Below are positions 28,587-38,440 of a stretch of 64,000 nucleotides of DNA, in pieces; the stretch's first letter is position 1; the number at the start of each line of letters is the position of its first letter. The position numbers were made by a program, and so were the translations under genes. Source of the DNA: Falsibacillus pallidus (GTDB lineage: Bacteria > Bacillota > Bacilli > Bacillales > DSM-25281); assembly GCF_003350505.1 (NCBI RefSeq), contig NZ_QQAY01000001.1, positions 186,001 to 250,000 on the forward strand. Direction: 5' to 3'. The notes below the pieces were generated by a model. The model saw nothing but the letters and a program-made list of their open reading frames with translations, was not told the DNA's origin and searched no databases.

Positions 28587-30806
28587 TTAATCCTGGGGCG
28601 TTTTGTCTTCTTTATTATCTTTCTTATCTTTTTCAGCTTTATCCTTCGCCATTTTTTCCTGAGGAGTCATAAAATTGACCACCAGCTGATCACCTGCTGA
28701 AACCGGCGAATTCGGCTTTAAATTCTGGTTGGCAGCATACCCGTTGCCAACCATGTTCAACTTTAGATCAGCAAGCTGAGAGATCTTGAGAACATCTCTT
28801 TTCGACCAGCCCGTCATATTAGGCAAATGGATTTCCCCATCCGTCTTAAGTACCAGTTTCTCACCGGCCAGAAGGGTTTGACCTGCCTTCGGAAGCTGAT
28901 CCGTCACTCTTGCTCCGCTTCCGATTTCTACAACATCAATCCCATTTTCTTTAAGCGACGTTGGCAAGTTAGCTACGCTGCCCCCAACCAAATCAGGGAC
29001 TTTTGCCATTTTGGCATCAATATTCTTCTCGGGCTTGATATTCATGTATTGAAGGCTGCTTTTCATTACAGGGTTAAAAATCATGGAAACCGGCACAGAA
29101 CCGCCTTCATATGTTTCATCATCCAATTGAGGCTGTTGGACTGCAACATACATAATCAATTTGGGATCGTCTTTCGGTGCCATCCCGATAAAGGAGAATA
29201 TATAATTGTCCCAGCCGGTCAGGTATCCTGGACCATTTGGATCGGGTATTTGTGCGGTTCCCGTTTTTCCTGCCACAGAATAGCCATCAAGGGCATAGCC
29301 CTTCCCGGTCCCATGTTCGGCTGTTATGACTGTCCCAAGAACATCACGAACTTCTTTTGCCGTATCCGGTTTGATAGGATGCCCTGCAACCTCTGGCTGT
29401 GTTATTTTTTCTTCTCCGTTATTTGGATTAACGACTTTATCAACTACATAGGGCTTCATCATTGTCCCGTTGTTGGCGATTGCCGTCATCCCCTGAATCA
29501 ATTGCAATGGGGTGACAGTCGTCCCCTGCCCGAATGCAGTCGTTGCTTTTTCAATCGGGTAATGGAACAGAATATTTCCAGAAGCTTCATGTGGCAAATT
29601 GATTCCTGTAGGCTTCCCAAATCCGAAACGATCAAGGTAATCCCTGAAGGTGTCGTCGCCCATTTTTTCAAGAAGTTTTACAAAAGCAACGTTTGATGAA
29701 CGCTGCACCCCTTCAAGGAATGGAATTTTACCCCAGCCGACTCCTCCATTGTGGTCCCTTATCGGTACCTGTCCCACTTTATACGTACCAGATTGATATT
29801 TTTCATTTGGGTGGAAAACACCTTTCTCGATTGCTGCAGAAAGGGTGAAGACCTTCATGGTCGATCCTGGTTCATATTGCGCTTCAACATTTTCATTATG
29901 CCAATTCTCCCCAATCCCTTCCCGTGTGGAAGGATGGAAAGTTGGCCGTTGTCCCATTGCCAGGATTTTTCCTGTTTTCGGATCCGCTACAATGGCAAGC
30001 ATTCTCTTTGGTTTATACTTTTCTTCCACTTCATTCATGGAATCTTCTAAGAATGTTTGGATTTTTTTATCAAGGGTCAAATAAATATCCGATCCATTTT
30101 GAGGTTTCTTCACCATTTCATTTTTATTCGGAAGCAGATATCCCCACAAGTCACTTTCGTATTGGATGCTGCCATCCTTGCCCGATAGAACAGAGTTGAA
30201 GCTCTTTTCAAGCCCCATTTTACCGACAGTTTTTGATTTCCCATCCTTCCCTTCTTCGGTTTGGGCATATCCAATCAAATGTGATGCAAAGACTCCATTT
30301 GGATAAAAGCGCTTGGAATCCCTTTTAAAAGTAATTCCAGGGAGCTTTTCAGCTTCTATTTTCTTTTTCTCACTAACGGAAATATCTCTTCCTGCCGTGC
30401 CGAATTCCACTTGGAAACGCCCTTTAAGTGTGAGTCGGTCATAGATTTCATCTTCGCTCATATCTATGTATTTCGAGAGTACTTCCGCAGTCTTTCTGGG
30501 ATCTGTGACATGCCGGGGGTTATCGGCATCAGTAGTCATTTTCGGATCGAGAATGGCTACAAGGGAAAAGGAATCAGCATCCTCGGCGATGACTTCTCCG
30601 TTATTGTCGTAAATAGTCCCCCTATGAGCATCCAAGACATCTGTACGGAGATATTTATGAGCTGCTTTCGCTGCCATGACTTTCCCATCTACTTCCCCAG
30701 TGATTTGAATCGTAAGGAAGCGCACTATCAATACAAAAAAGAGCAGGCCGAATATTAAAAATAATACCGCTGCTCCAACATTCCTATTTACTTTTGTGGA
30801 TCTCAT
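28587..30806 (-). CDS. pbpB: Penicillin-binding protein 2B (division transpeptidase)
   Basis: 739 residues. It has an N-terminal anchor (VLFLIFGLLFFVLIVRFL), a PBP dimer domain, then the transpeptidase with YEPGSTMK (Ser315), SSN and KTGTAQ. Two PASTA domains follow (PDLVGGSVANL and PNMTGWSKRDVL), and the tail is Lys/Asp-rich. It makes septal peptidoglycan with FtsW. Its start overlaps the ftsL stop by four bases, so translational coupling is likely. Confidence 0.96.
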   Translation of the reverse strand: MRSTKVNRNVGAAVLFLIFGLLFFVLIVRFLTIQITGEVDGKVMAAKAAHKYLRTDVLDAHRGTIYDNNGEVIAEDADSFSLVAILDPKMTTDADNPRHVTDPRKTAEVLSKYIDMSEDEIYDRLTLKGRFQVEFGTAGRDISVSEKKKIEAEKLPGITFKRDSKRFYPNGVFASHLIGYAQTEEGKDGKSKTVGKMGLEKSFNSVLSGKDGSIQYESDLWGYLLPNKNEMVKKPQNGSDIYLTLDKKIQTFLEDSMNEVEEKYKPKRMLAIVADPKTGKILAMGQRPTFHPSTREGIGENWHNENVEAQYEPGSTMKVFTLSAAIEKGVFHPNEKYQSGTYKVGQVPIRDHNGGVGWGKIPFLEGVQRSSNVAFVKLLEKMGDDTFRDYLDRFGFGKPTGINLPHEASGNILFHYPIEKATTAFGQGTTVTPLQLIQGMTAIANNGTMMKPYVVDKVVNPNNGEEKITQPEVAGHPIKPDTAKEVRDVLGTVITAEHGTGKGYALDGYSVAGKTGTAQIPDPNGPGYLTGWDNYIFSFIGMAPKDDPKLIMYVAVQQPQLDDETYEGGSVPVSMIFNPVMKSSLQYMNIKPEKNIDAKMAKVPDLVGGSVANLPTSLKENGIDVVEIGSGARVTDQLPKAGQTLLAGEKLVLKTDGEIHLPNMTGWSKRDVLKISQLADLKLNMVGNGYAANQNLKPNSPVSAGDQLVVNFMTPQEKMAKDKAEKDKKDNKEDKTPQD

Positions 30807-31165
30807 TTCTTATCCACAACCTTGACATTGTCTTCATTTAGCTTTAAGCCCAGTTTATTCGCTTCTTTTTTGATGCGTTCAAATCGGCTTAACTCCCCGA
30901 CCTGCATTTTCAAGTCAGCATTGGACTTCTTTTGTTCCTGAACATGGCTTTCAACATCTTGGATCTGCTTATTGACACCATAAATGGATGCTTGGGTAGA
31001 AACCATTTTGACTGCTACCACACAGATGAATGCCATGAACAAAATCCCAAGGATTTTTTCCCCCGGGGTGATTCCCCTTCTTTTTGCAGGAGCATGTTTC
31101 GGTTTGACCGCTGGGCGTTCCTGCTGTACATAATTCCTTTCTGCTTTACGAGCTAAATTCTCCAT
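30803..31165 (-). CDS. ftsL: Cell division protein FtsL
   Basis: About 120 residues: cytoplasmic head rich in Lys and Pro, one membrane segment (ILGILFMAFICVVAVKMV) and an extracytoplasmic coiled coil (VNKQIQDVESHVQEQKKSNADL). It forms the FtsL-DivIC-DivIB complex at the septum. The frame begins at 31180, but GGGAGGGG precedes the ATG at 31165. It sits between rsmH and pbpB. Confidence 0.93.
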   Translation of the reverse strand: MENLARKAERNYVQQERPAVKPKHAPAKRRGITPGEKILGILFMAFICVVAVKMVSTQASIYGVNKQIQDVESHVQEQKKSNADLKMQVGELSRFERIKKEANKLGLKLNEDNVKVVDKK

Positions 31166-31185
31166 TGTTTCCCCTCCCAATTAAT

Positions 31186-32118
31186 TTATATTTTTTCTGC
31201 AATTCGCAGTTTTGCGGATCTTGCCCGATTATTCATTTCTAATTCTTCTTCACTTGCAGTGATCGGCTTTCGATTGACCAATTTTAATTCAGGTTTATAT
31301 TCATCAGGGATCACCGGGAGTCCATGAGGAAGCTCCGGTCCTGTACTTGCTTCTTTAAAAATGCTTTTACAGATTCGGTCTTCGAGAGAATGGAAAGTAA
31401 TGACACTTATTCGTCCACCCTTGCCAATCAATTCGATGGCACTTTTCAGGGATTCTTCAAACACTCCCAGTTCATCATTGACAGCAATCCTGATGGCTTG
31501 GAATATCCTCTTAGCGGGATGTCCGCCTTTTCTCCTGGCAGGTGCAGGGATGCCATCTTTTATTAATTCCACCAGCTGAAAAGTAGTTTCAATCGGAGCC
31601 TTCTCTCTCGCAGCTTCAATTTTCCTGGCAATCTGCTTCGAAAATTTTTCTTCTCCATATCGGAAGAAAATCCTCACTAAATCCTCATAGGACCAATGAT
31701 TGACCACTTCATAAGCGGAAACGTCGCCTTGTGTATCCATTCTCATATCGAGAGGAGCATCATGATGGTAGCTGAACCCTCGTTCGGGAGTATCCAGCTG
31801 AGGAGATGAAACACCCAGATCATAAAGGATGCCATCCACTTCATGCACGCCACGGGCATTTAATTCTTCTGCTATGTATTTAAAGTTGCTTTTAATAAAT
31901 GTGACTTGTCCTTCATATTTGGCCAATTTTTCTTTCGCATGCTCCAAGGCGGTATCATCCTGGTCAAATGCATAAAGCTTGCCTTCTTTTGAAAGTTGGG
32001 AAAGCAAGTATTCACTGTGGCCAGCTCCACCAAGGGTACAATCCACGTAAATGCCATCCGGCTTAATATTAAGGCCGTCGACCGTTTCTTTTAGTAATAC
32101 TGTAGTATGTTGAAACAT
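31186..32118 (-). CDS. rsmH: 16S rRNA C1402 N4-methyltransferase RsmH (MraW)
   Basis: About 310 residues. The SAM site is [16 protein letters not shown], and [13 protein letters not shown] and [19 protein letters not shown] are family motifs. It methylates C1402 in the ribosomal decoding centre. The frame opens at GTG 32127; AAAGGTG fits better with the ATG at 32118, which gives the family's MFQHTTVLL. It follows mraZ. Confidence 0.96.
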   Translation of the reverse strand: MFQHTTVLLKETVDGLNIKPDGIYVDCTLGGAGHSEYLLSQLSKEGKLYAFDQDDTALEHAKEKLAKYEGQVTFIKSNFKYIAEELNARGVHEVDGILYDLGVSSPQLDTPERGFSYHHDAPLDMRMDTQGDVSAYEVVNHWSYEDLVRIFFRYGEEKFSKQIARKIEAAREKAPIETTFQLVELIKDGIPAPARRKGGHPAKRIFQAIRIAVNDELGVFEESLKSAIELIGKGGRISVITFHSLEDRICKSIFKEASTGPELPHGLPVIPDEYKPELKLVNRKPITASEEELEMNNRARSAKLRIAEKI

Positions 32119-32162
32119 TTTCTTCACCTTTCCAATCGAATCATTGCAGCTAATATCAGATT

Positions 32163-32594
32163 TTAAAGATCAAACCCAATCAAGTTTTCTGCAATTTCAC
32201 CAAATGATTCTTCAGATTCTATAAAGTAGTCTTCCCATAATGTCTTACTCCAAATCTCAATCCGATTGGAAACGCCTACTATTACGCATTCTTTTTCCAG
32301 TTGAGCATAGCCGAGAAGTGTAGAGGGAATATTGATTCTCCCCTGTTTGTCCAATTCACAGTCAGTTGCGCCTGAAAAGAAAAAACGGGTAAATGCCCTT
32401 GCGTCTTTTTTAGTGAGGGGGAGAGCTTTTAATTTTTCTTCAACGGATGCCCATTCAGACATGGGATAGCCAAATAAACATTGATCTAGGCCTCTGGTAA
32501 GAACAAAAGATTCTCCGAGGTAGTCTCTGAATTTAGCAGGGATGATCAATCTCCCCTTATTATCAACGTTATGCTGATATTCCCCCATGAACAT
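32163..32594 (-). CDS. mraZ: Transcriptional regulator MraZ
   Basis: 143 residues, the family's usual length. Two SpoVT/AbrB-like beta domains are visible: [21 protein letters not shown] and [21 protein letters not shown]. It forms ring multimers that bind repeated sites upstream of its own gene and so controls the dcw operon. The frame runs upstream to 32609, but the GGGGG tract is eight bases before the ATG at 32594, the family's start (MFMGEYQH). Confidence 0.95.
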   Translation of the reverse strand: MFMGEYQHNVDNKGRLIIPAKFRDYLGESFVLTRGLDQCLFGYPMSEWASVEEKLKALPLTKKDARAFTRFFFSGATDCELDKQGRINIPSTLLGYAQLEKECVIVGVSNRIEIWSKTLWEDYFIESEESFGEIAENLIGFDL

Positions 32595-32600
32595 ACCCAT

Positions 32601-32650
32601 TACCCCCACTTTCTAACTCAACCTTACCACATCCCCCCACTTTTCACCAC
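32601..32650 (-). promoter_or_regulatory. Candidate MraZ operator: GTGG repeats in helical phase
   Basis: On the minus strand GTGG occurs three times exactly ten bases apart, and a fourth time 21 bases further on, directly before mraZ. MraZ is known to bind short G-rich repeats about one helical turn apart. The last copy overlaps the ribosome binding region, so binding could block both RNA polymerase escape and initiation. Confidence 0.65.
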
Positions 32651-32791
32651 ATATTTTTTATTTCCTTTTCTTCTATAAAAATTCCTCTTTTATGAGGCTA
32701 ATTTCGTGCGATATATTTAGCTGTTATTCGAGTATTATTACTACATTCCCGACCAATTTGACAGCAAACTTTCTTTTTCATGAAGAAAAGA

Positions 32792-32827
32792 CAAAAAACC
32801 GGCACCTATTTAGGCACCGGTTTTTGG
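32792..32827 (-). terminator. Intrinsic terminator of bshC
   Basis: AAAAACCGGTGCCTA and TAGGTGCCGGTTTTTT form a long near-perfect stem with a T-run, directly after the bshC stop. It insulates the dcw operon from upstream transcription. Confidence 0.88.
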
Positions 32828-32828
32828 A

Positions 32829-34457
32829 TTAAAGCTTGATCAGCTTGTGTGTTCCATCGAATTCGAATGGGAGTTCCATCAGTTGATCCATTAGTGTAAA
32901 ACCATATTTATTGAAGAAATAGAATGCATTCCAAATTCGCTCTTGCGGCGAATTCATTGGGCGGAGCGCCCTTTCGATCCGATCGTATTTCTCCAGCAGG
33001 ACATCATGCTTCTGCTGTATCGTCATGGTTGTTTTCCTTTTCAGGAATTCCACTTGGCTTAAATGGAAAGCAAGATTTTTGTCAGTCAACGCTTTAAGAA
33101 CAGGATCGATTTGGTCTGCACGTTTTTCTAGCATTTCATATTGTTTCGAAAGCCAGCTTTCTGTTTCAGAAAGGAGTTCTTCCATTCTGTGGTCCTTTAC
33201 CCCATTCCAATAGGCTTTTTTTTCTTCATTCGTACCGGAACGGAGGACTTTAGATGCGTCCATTTTCAAATCTTCAATTTCAGATTCAACAGCTCGATCT
33301 AATAGCGTGATATTGAGTCTGGGAACGATTGGGGGCATTTTCATATCCATTTGTTCAAATGCTTTTTTCAGCTCAGCCCAGTAAGCAATTTCACCAGGTC
33401 CCGCAATGAATGCCATTGTAGGGAAAAGCAGTTCCTGCATGATCGGGCGTGTCACCACATTGTTGCTTATCCGCTCAGGCTTTTCCTCAATCTTTTGAAG
33501 AAGTTCTTCTTTTGTAAAAGAAATACTTCCGTTTTTTCCTATGAAACGTTTTGTTTCAGCGTCGTATTCCAGCAGCACGCGTTCCTTGTCTTCATAATAG
33601 AAGAGATTTACTGCATTTCTACCTATATCGAGCGTTTTTGGGAAACCAGCTTCCCCCACTTTCACTTGTTGGGAGAGGACGCTTGAAGTGATCTCTTCAA
33701 AGTCCTTAATCAGCATGCTGTTAAATGGCAGCTCTAATTTCCGCAGGCCGGGATACGCTGAATCAATCATTAACAAACCATACGAATGAAACAGCTTGGC
33801 GACAATGTGGGAGAAAAAGTCCACCATACTGATGGATCTTTCAATACATTCATTAAGAAACGAAACCATTTCTTTCGTAAAGGAAGTTTCTCCGAAAGTT
33901 TGAAAGACCTTTTTGATCCATTTCTTCATATCTTCCTGTTCGACAGGAACATCAGAAATCATCATTTTCTCATCAAGCGCAAAAGGCATGGAAATCTTCT
34001 TGAATTTCCTGTCAGTTTCCGCATAAACATGGTTAACCTCAGCAAAATCATGGTCTTCCCCTGCAATCCAAAAAACTGGGACAACGGGTGAACCTAATTC
34101 CTCTTCCTGCTCCTTGGAAAGTTTTATGGTGGAAATGATTTTATGTATTGTATATAAAGGACCCGTGAGGACACCAGCCTGTTGGCCACCTATCACGACT
34201 GAGGATTGAGGATGTTTTAATTTTCTTAGGGATTCCTGAATCTGCGGCGAATTTGCAAACGGCTCCATATACATCTTGATACAGTCAGCAAGCTCCTCGC
34301 GCTTGAACTCTCTCTTCGATAAATCATTAAGCCTATCTTTATATAAAGTTGGATTCATTAAATTGTAATGAAAAAAATCTACAACTGGCTTTGTCTGCTG
34401 CAGATAGTGCGAGGCAAACTGGTTTGCAGCCGGAATCGAAATGTTTACCAGTTCCAT
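32829..34457 (-). CDS. bshC: Bacillithiol synthase BshC
   Basis: 542 residues. Rossmann-like core motifs are SSVVIGGQQAGVLTGPLYTIHKI and PVFWIAGEDHDFAEVNHVY, and a long C-terminal coiled coil follows (about 390-500). It is thought to add cysteine to GlcN-malate in the last step of bacillithiol synthesis. It precedes mraZ as yllA does in B. subtilis. Confidence 0.95.
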   Translation of the reverse strand: MELVNISIPAANQFASHYLQQTKPVVDFFHYNLMNPTLYKDRLNDLSKREFKREELADCIKMYMEPFANSPQIQESLRKLKHPQSSVVIGGQQAGVLTGPLYTIHKIISTIKLSKEQEEELGSPVVPVFWIAGEDHDFAEVNHVYAETDRKFKKISMPFALDEKMMISDVPVEQEDMKKWIKKVFQTFGETSFTKEMVSFLNECIERSISMVDFFSHIVAKLFHSYGLLMIDSAYPGLRKLELPFNSMLIKDFEEITSSVLSQQVKVGEAGFPKTLDIGRNAVNLFYYEDKERVLLEYDAETKRFIGKNGSISFTKEELLQKIEEKPERISNNVVTRPIMQELLFPTMAFIAGPGEIAYWAELKKAFEQMDMKMPPIVPRLNITLLDRAVESEIEDLKMDASKVLRSGTNEEKKAYWNGVKDHRMEELLSETESWLSKQYEMLEKRADQIDPVLKALTDKNLAFHLSQVEFLKRKTTMTIQQKHDVLLEKYDRIERALRPMNSPQERIWNAFYFFNKYGFTLMDQLMELPFEFDGTHKLIKL

Positions 34458-34549
34458 AAAGTCATGTACTCCCTTTCTCGTCTCTTGATTTTATCTTCAT
34501 AGAGTATAGCATTTTAGACTTAGAAAAGAAAAAATCTTGCCTGCACCAA

Positions 34550-34939
34550 TCAAGACAGCCCTTGTACAAGGCTGTTTGTCAGACCATAAATCAGTAAAAC
34601 AATATAGAGAATGATAAAAATGACAAAATTCAAACGCCAATAACCTTTTAAAACTTTCGCAAAGATGATTTCCCCTTTAGCCTTCCAATAAATGACGACA
34701 AATACTACCCCAACAGAAAGGGCGAATAAACATAATAGCCAAATATAGGATTCTTTCCAAATGGCAACTATCGTATAATGGACGGACAAGAATAATAAAA
34801 AGGTAGTGAAATCGATGGCCGAATGAACTGCTTTTTTATGATTTTTTGAAAATTGTTTGATTAAGATGAATGCGGCCAAATATCCTAAAAACGGCATGAT
34901 AATGAAAACCGCAGCCACATTTGAAAAAAACGCCCCCAT
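34550..34939 (-). CDS. DUF3397 membrane protein
   Basis: 129 residues with four hydrophobic segments and a conserved VHSAIDFTTFLLFLSVHYT stretch typical of DUF3397. Function is unknown. It lies between panE and bshC, one base after the panE stop, so it is probably co-transcribed with panE. Confidence 0.85.
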   Translation of the reverse strand: MGAFFSNVAAVFIIMPFLGYLAAFILIKQFSKNHKKAVHSAIDFTTFLLFLSVHYTIVAIWKESYIWLLCLFALSVGVVFVVIYWKAKGEIIFAKVLKGYWRLNFVIFIILYIVLLIYGLTNSLVQGLS

Positions 34940-34940
34940 T

Positions 34941-35837
34941 TTATCCCCCCTGCTCTACTTCCTTTCCCTTCACCATTTCATAGATCAATCTGCTGAATGC
35001 CATTTGATGTCCAAGCAGCTCACCCTGCTTCAAACAATAACCCATTATGGCATCTATTTCTGTTTTTCTTCCTGCCTCTATATCTTTCAGCATGGAAGAC
35101 CGATTTTCCTTGGTACTTTCACAAATTCCCACTACATTTTGCATCATTTCTTTTTCATCAACTTCTGGGAACAGGGGGATGATTTCCTCTAGGATGGAAT
35201 GAAGCAGTTTTTTAAAGTAAGGGTTATCCACCAACGAGCCATTAGGTACATTCAATACAGCTGTAAGGGGATTGATGGCGGCGTTGACAATAAGTTTTTT
35301 ATAAAGGATTTGTTTCCACGAATCGCCAAAAGAAATAGGGAAATCCTCATCATAATCTTTAAGAATGCTTTTGAGTCGAACAACATCGCCTTTTAAAGGA
35401 GCAATCCTAGTCAAGCCCGTACCATTGTGTCTCACGCTGTCGGAATCGATCCTCTGACAACCATGTTCTATGGTCCCTAATAAAATATTCTCATTAGGAA
35501 GCTCATTGACATCATCCAGGTGACCTAGTCCGTTTTGAAGAAATACCAGCGGAATCTCCTTAGGAAGTTTTGAAAGTATAGGGAGTATCCCCGATAAATG
35601 GTATTGTTTTACCATAATCAAGATAACTCCGCAGTCTTCTAATCCCTCATAGGATGAACTCGCTGTCATACTTTTTGAAGTCCAGGGTTCCTTAGCTTTA
35701 TATAAGGTAATTCCATTATCATTTATTTTCTCTGCTTGATTATTTGTCCGGACAAAAATCTTCAACGGATTCTGCCTTGATAAATACCAGCTGAACAAAA
35801 GTCCGGTGGCTCCTCCGCCAATTATGCCAATAGTCAT
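34941..35837 (-). CDS. panE: 2-Dehydropantoate (ketopantoate) 2-reductase
   Basis: 298 residues. The NADPH-binding Rossmann loop is GIIGGGATGLLFSWYLSR at the N-terminus, VFLQNGLGHLD is conserved, and the catalytic lysine is in KKLIVNAAINPLTAVLN. It reduces ketopantoate to pantoate for coenzyme A synthesis. The position equals ylbQ of B. subtilis; coaD, a later step of the same pathway, is also in this window. Confidence 0.9.
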   Translation of the reverse strand: MTIGIIGGGATGLLFSWYLSRQNPLKIFVRTNNQAEKINDNGITLYKAKEPWTSKSMTASSSYEGLEDCGVILIMVKQYHLSGILPILSKLPKEIPLVFLQNGLGHLDDVNELPNENILLGTIEHGCQRIDSDSVRHNGTGLTRIAPLKGDVVRLKSILKDYDEDFPISFGDSWKQILYKKLIVNAAINPLTAVLNVPNGSLVDNPYFKKLLHSILEEIIPLFPEVDEKEMMQNVVGICESTKENRSSMLKDIEAGRKTEIDAIMGYCLKQGELLGHQMAFSRLIYEMVKGKEVEQGG

Positions 35838-36646
35838 TTTTTACCTCTCCACATGAAATTCTTTCCATAATCGTATCACAACCTTTAAGATAATTCATAA
35901 CTTACTTATCGGGTAAAAAATCTCAAAATAACAGCAAAAACCAGAAAACCCGATCCTCACTTGGTTTTGAAGTGCAAATAGCAAATATAACGGGTTTTAG
36001 CACGTTAAATATCACCACTAATTAATACTAAATTAGAATAGAAAAAAGAAGGCAAAATGAACATCACCTTCCGTCATGTACAGTGCCGTTATGAGTACCA
36101 TTTTTAATAATCTTAATAATCTTGTTGATAAAAAACGGCTGATTTCCACATTAGTTGGGCGGGGCAGGTTAGACACCTGAGCAGATTAACAGACGGACAA
36201 ATTCCGCTTAATTAGTAATTATTGATAAAAAAGGCTTAAATAAACGGATAAATTCCGACTATTGACTCGAAAAATTCGGAAATAGAGGAATCTTCTTTGC
36301 ATAACCGGAAAACTTTCCCTTATATAACCCAAAACGACCTCCATTCTACATTTAGCAGAAAAATTTCCGCTTATTTTACTTTTCCTGTTTACTCCGATGA
36401 ACGACAAGACATCTTATAATTTGAACTTGAAATAATCATTAAAACAGCACCGGTTTTAGCATAGGAAATAACTTACAGACAGAAACTGCTGTACAATGAA
36501 AAATTTGATTTCTAAAACGTTCTCTAAATCGATTTTTAATAGGCTTTAAACATTGATAAATCAATAAAAACGTAGGCTCTAATTTATTTGATAAATTAGA
36601 GCCTAAATTGATATTTATTTGATGTTTTTCACCCAAAAACCAGAAA
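35838..36646. other. Gene-free AT-rich stretch with scattered inverted and repeated motifs
   Basis: About 800 bases with no credible gene; the short frames present lack ribosome sites and family features. It contains a perfect 15-bp hairpin at 36573-36605 (TAGGCTCTAATTTAT arms), repeated AAATTCCG/TTTCCG words at 36200-36380, and a roughly 22-bp direct repeat (CAAAAACCAGAAAACC-type) at 35934-35957 and 36634-36655 that frames most of the stretch. Confidence 0.7.
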
Positions 36647-36674
36647 ACCGATCCTTAAAGGACCGGCTTTCGTT
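36646..36674 (-). terminator. Terminator of the acyl-CoA carboxylase cluster
   Basis: On the minus strand GCCGGTCCTT and AAGGATCGGT pair and are followed by TTTTC, directly after the carboxyltransferase stop codon. Confidence 0.7.
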
Positions 36675-38219
36675 TTATACAGGATAGACTGGGTGTTTTC
36701 GATAGCCAAAAGGCATTTCTTTTGATTCGTAATATCTGAACCTGGTGATCAATGTATCTCTTAGTTCATTAGCGGCAGTAATTTCATCAATGATCATTTC
36801 CGACGCCAATTTATAAATATCAATATGCTCTTTGTATTCTTTATGTTTTTCCTGCACAAATGCAATTCGCTCTTTTGGATCTTCAATCGCCTGAATTTTA
36901 TTGGAATATACTGCATTAACTGCCGCTTCTGGACCCATCACAGCTATTTGCGCCGTTGGCAGGGCAATGCAGCAATCCGGTTCAAATGCCGGACCTGCCA
37001 TAGCATATAGGCCTGCACCATAAGCTTTTCTTACAATGACAGATATTTTTGGAACCGTAGCTGAACTCATGGCGGCAATCAATTTTGCCCCATGCCTGAT
37101 AATACCTGCACGCTCCACTTTAGTCCCAATCATAAACCCTGGAACATCCGCCAGGAATAGAAGCGGGATGTGGAACGCATCGCACAGGGTAATGAATTTC
37201 GCTGCTTTATCGGCTGAATCTACGAATAATACCCCGCCTTTAATTTTTGGCTGATTCGCGATAATCCCTACAGGTTTACCGTCAATCCTCGCCAATCCAG
37301 TAATGATTTCAGAAGCAAACAGTTTTTTAATTTCAAAGAAGCTCTCATCATCTATAAGTGCATCAATCGCTTCGTACATATCAAATGGGGCATTTTGATT
37401 TTCAGGTACAATCTCTTCAAGCGTCCTTCCTGCTTTTGGAGATATACCTTCTGCAGCAGGAGGCTTTTCACTGAAATTCTGAGGGAAGAAACTTAAGTAC
37501 GTCCTCGCCTGATGAATTGCCTCTTCTTCCGTTTGAACAAGAACATCACCACAGCCGCTTACCGTACAATGCATCCTTGCACCGCCCATTTCTTCAAGGG
37601 AAACCTTTTCGCCAATGACTTTTTCAGCCATGCGCGGTGAACCCAAATACATGGAAGCATTCTTTTCAACCATGATAACAATGTCACAAAAGGCAGGAAT
37701 ATAGGCTCCACCTGCAGCAGAAGGTCCAAAGAGCAGACAGATTTGAGGAATCATCCCTGACATTTTCACTTGATTATAAAAAATCTTCCCTGCTCCCCTT
37801 CTATTCGGAAACATCTCTAATTGATCCGTGATTCTGGCTCCAGCAGAATCTACTAGATAAAGCATCGGAACTTTCAGCTTTTCAGCTGTTTCCTGAATGC
37901 GGATAATTTTTTCAACTGTCCTGGCTCCCCACGAACCAGCCTTGATGGTAGAATCATTGGCCATTACACAAACCGTTTGGCCATTGATTTCCCCAATGGC
38001 TGTCACTACTCCATCAGCAGGAAGATCTCCTGCTGCATAATTGGCAAACATGGCATCTTCTTCGTATTTGCCATTATCAAAAAGGAGATTCAGACGCTCC
38101 CTTACAAATAATTTATTTTGTTCCTTCAATTTCTCATGATACTTCGGCTGTCCTCCAGCTGCGATTTCCCGGCGCTTATCATGGAGTGTCTGCTCGAGTG
38201 TCTTTGAGGCAGTCATTTC
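36675..38219 (-). CDS. yngE: Acyl-CoA carboxylase, carboxyltransferase subunit (YngE-like)
   Basis: About 514 residues, both carboxyltransferase halves in one chain as in PccB/MccB. Motifs are GGQPKYHEKLKEQNKLFVRERL, FGPSAAGGAYIPAFCDI, YLGSPRMAEKVIGE and KAYGAGLYAMAGPAFEPD. It transfers CO2 from carboxybiotin to an acyl-CoA. The substrate (methylcrotonyl-, propionyl- or geranyl-type) cannot be fixed from sequence alone. The start is taken at ATG 38219, with GGGGG upstream, ten codons inside the frame. A MITE-like repeat separates it from the biotin protein. Confidence 0.9.
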   Translation of the reverse strand, partial: EMTASKTLEQTLHDKRREIAAGGQPKYHEKLKEQNKLFVRERLNLLFDNGKYEEDAMFANYAAGDLPADGVVTAIGEINGQTVCVMANDSTIKAGSWGARTVEKIIRIQETAEKLKVPMLYLVDSAGARITDQLEMFPNRRGAGKIFYNQVKMSGMIPQICLLFGPSAAGGAYIPAFCDIVIMVEKNASMYLGSPRMAEKVIGEKVSLEEMGGARMHCTVSGCGDVLVQTEEEAIHQARTYLSFFPQNFSEKPPAAEGISPKAGRTLEEIVPENQNAPFDMYEAIDALIDDESFFEIKKLFASEIITGLARIDGKPVGIIANQPKIKGGVLFVDSADKAAKFITLCDAFHIPLLFLADVPGFMIGTKVERAGIIRHGAKLIAAMSSATVPKISVIVRKAYGAGLYAMAGPAFEPDCCIALPTAQIAVMGPEAAVNAVYSNKIQAIEDPKERIAFVQEKHKEYKEHIDIYKLASEMIIDEITAANELRDTLITRFRYYESKEMPFGYRKHPVYPV

Positions 38220-38254
38220 CATTCCCCCTTTAGTTCGAGTTCGATTCAATACTA

Positions 38255-38440
38255 TTATTTAAAGGCTGATTTCGTAAGCATTTTTGTTAAAACCTTACTG
38301 CCGATTTTAACGCGAAATTAGCTGTTCGGCGCGTTGCAATATAGTATCCAGCTCTTTTCTAGCTAAAAACGTTATTTTTATTGTATAAGTGATCCTGCTT
38401 TAAAGGGTAAAGCAACAAACTTTGAAAAAAAGAGCCTATT
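38255..38440 (-). mobile_element. MITE-like repeat, copy 1
   Basis: About 186 bases, reverse-oriented relative to copy 2 at 40287-40475. Shared blocks are GGCTCTTTT, CAAAGTTTGTTGCTTT, a GGATACT-CAACGCGC stretch, and GTTAAAATCGGCAGTAAG followed by TTTTAAC. The ends are decayed forms of TTATATAAGG. It carries no gene. Its GAGCCTA end overlaps the 3' end of the biotin-protein gene and supplies its TAG. Confidence 0.8.

Noticed and set aside
28827-29696. 289-codon open frame on the plus strand
   Set aside because: It is wholly antisense to pbpB, whose family motifs are certain, and its translation looks like a reversed-codon shadow with no RBS or domain.
36219-36407. 62-codon minus-strand frame in the gene-free stretch
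   Set aside because: No ribosome site, no recognisable domain, and it runs across repeated AT-rich words.
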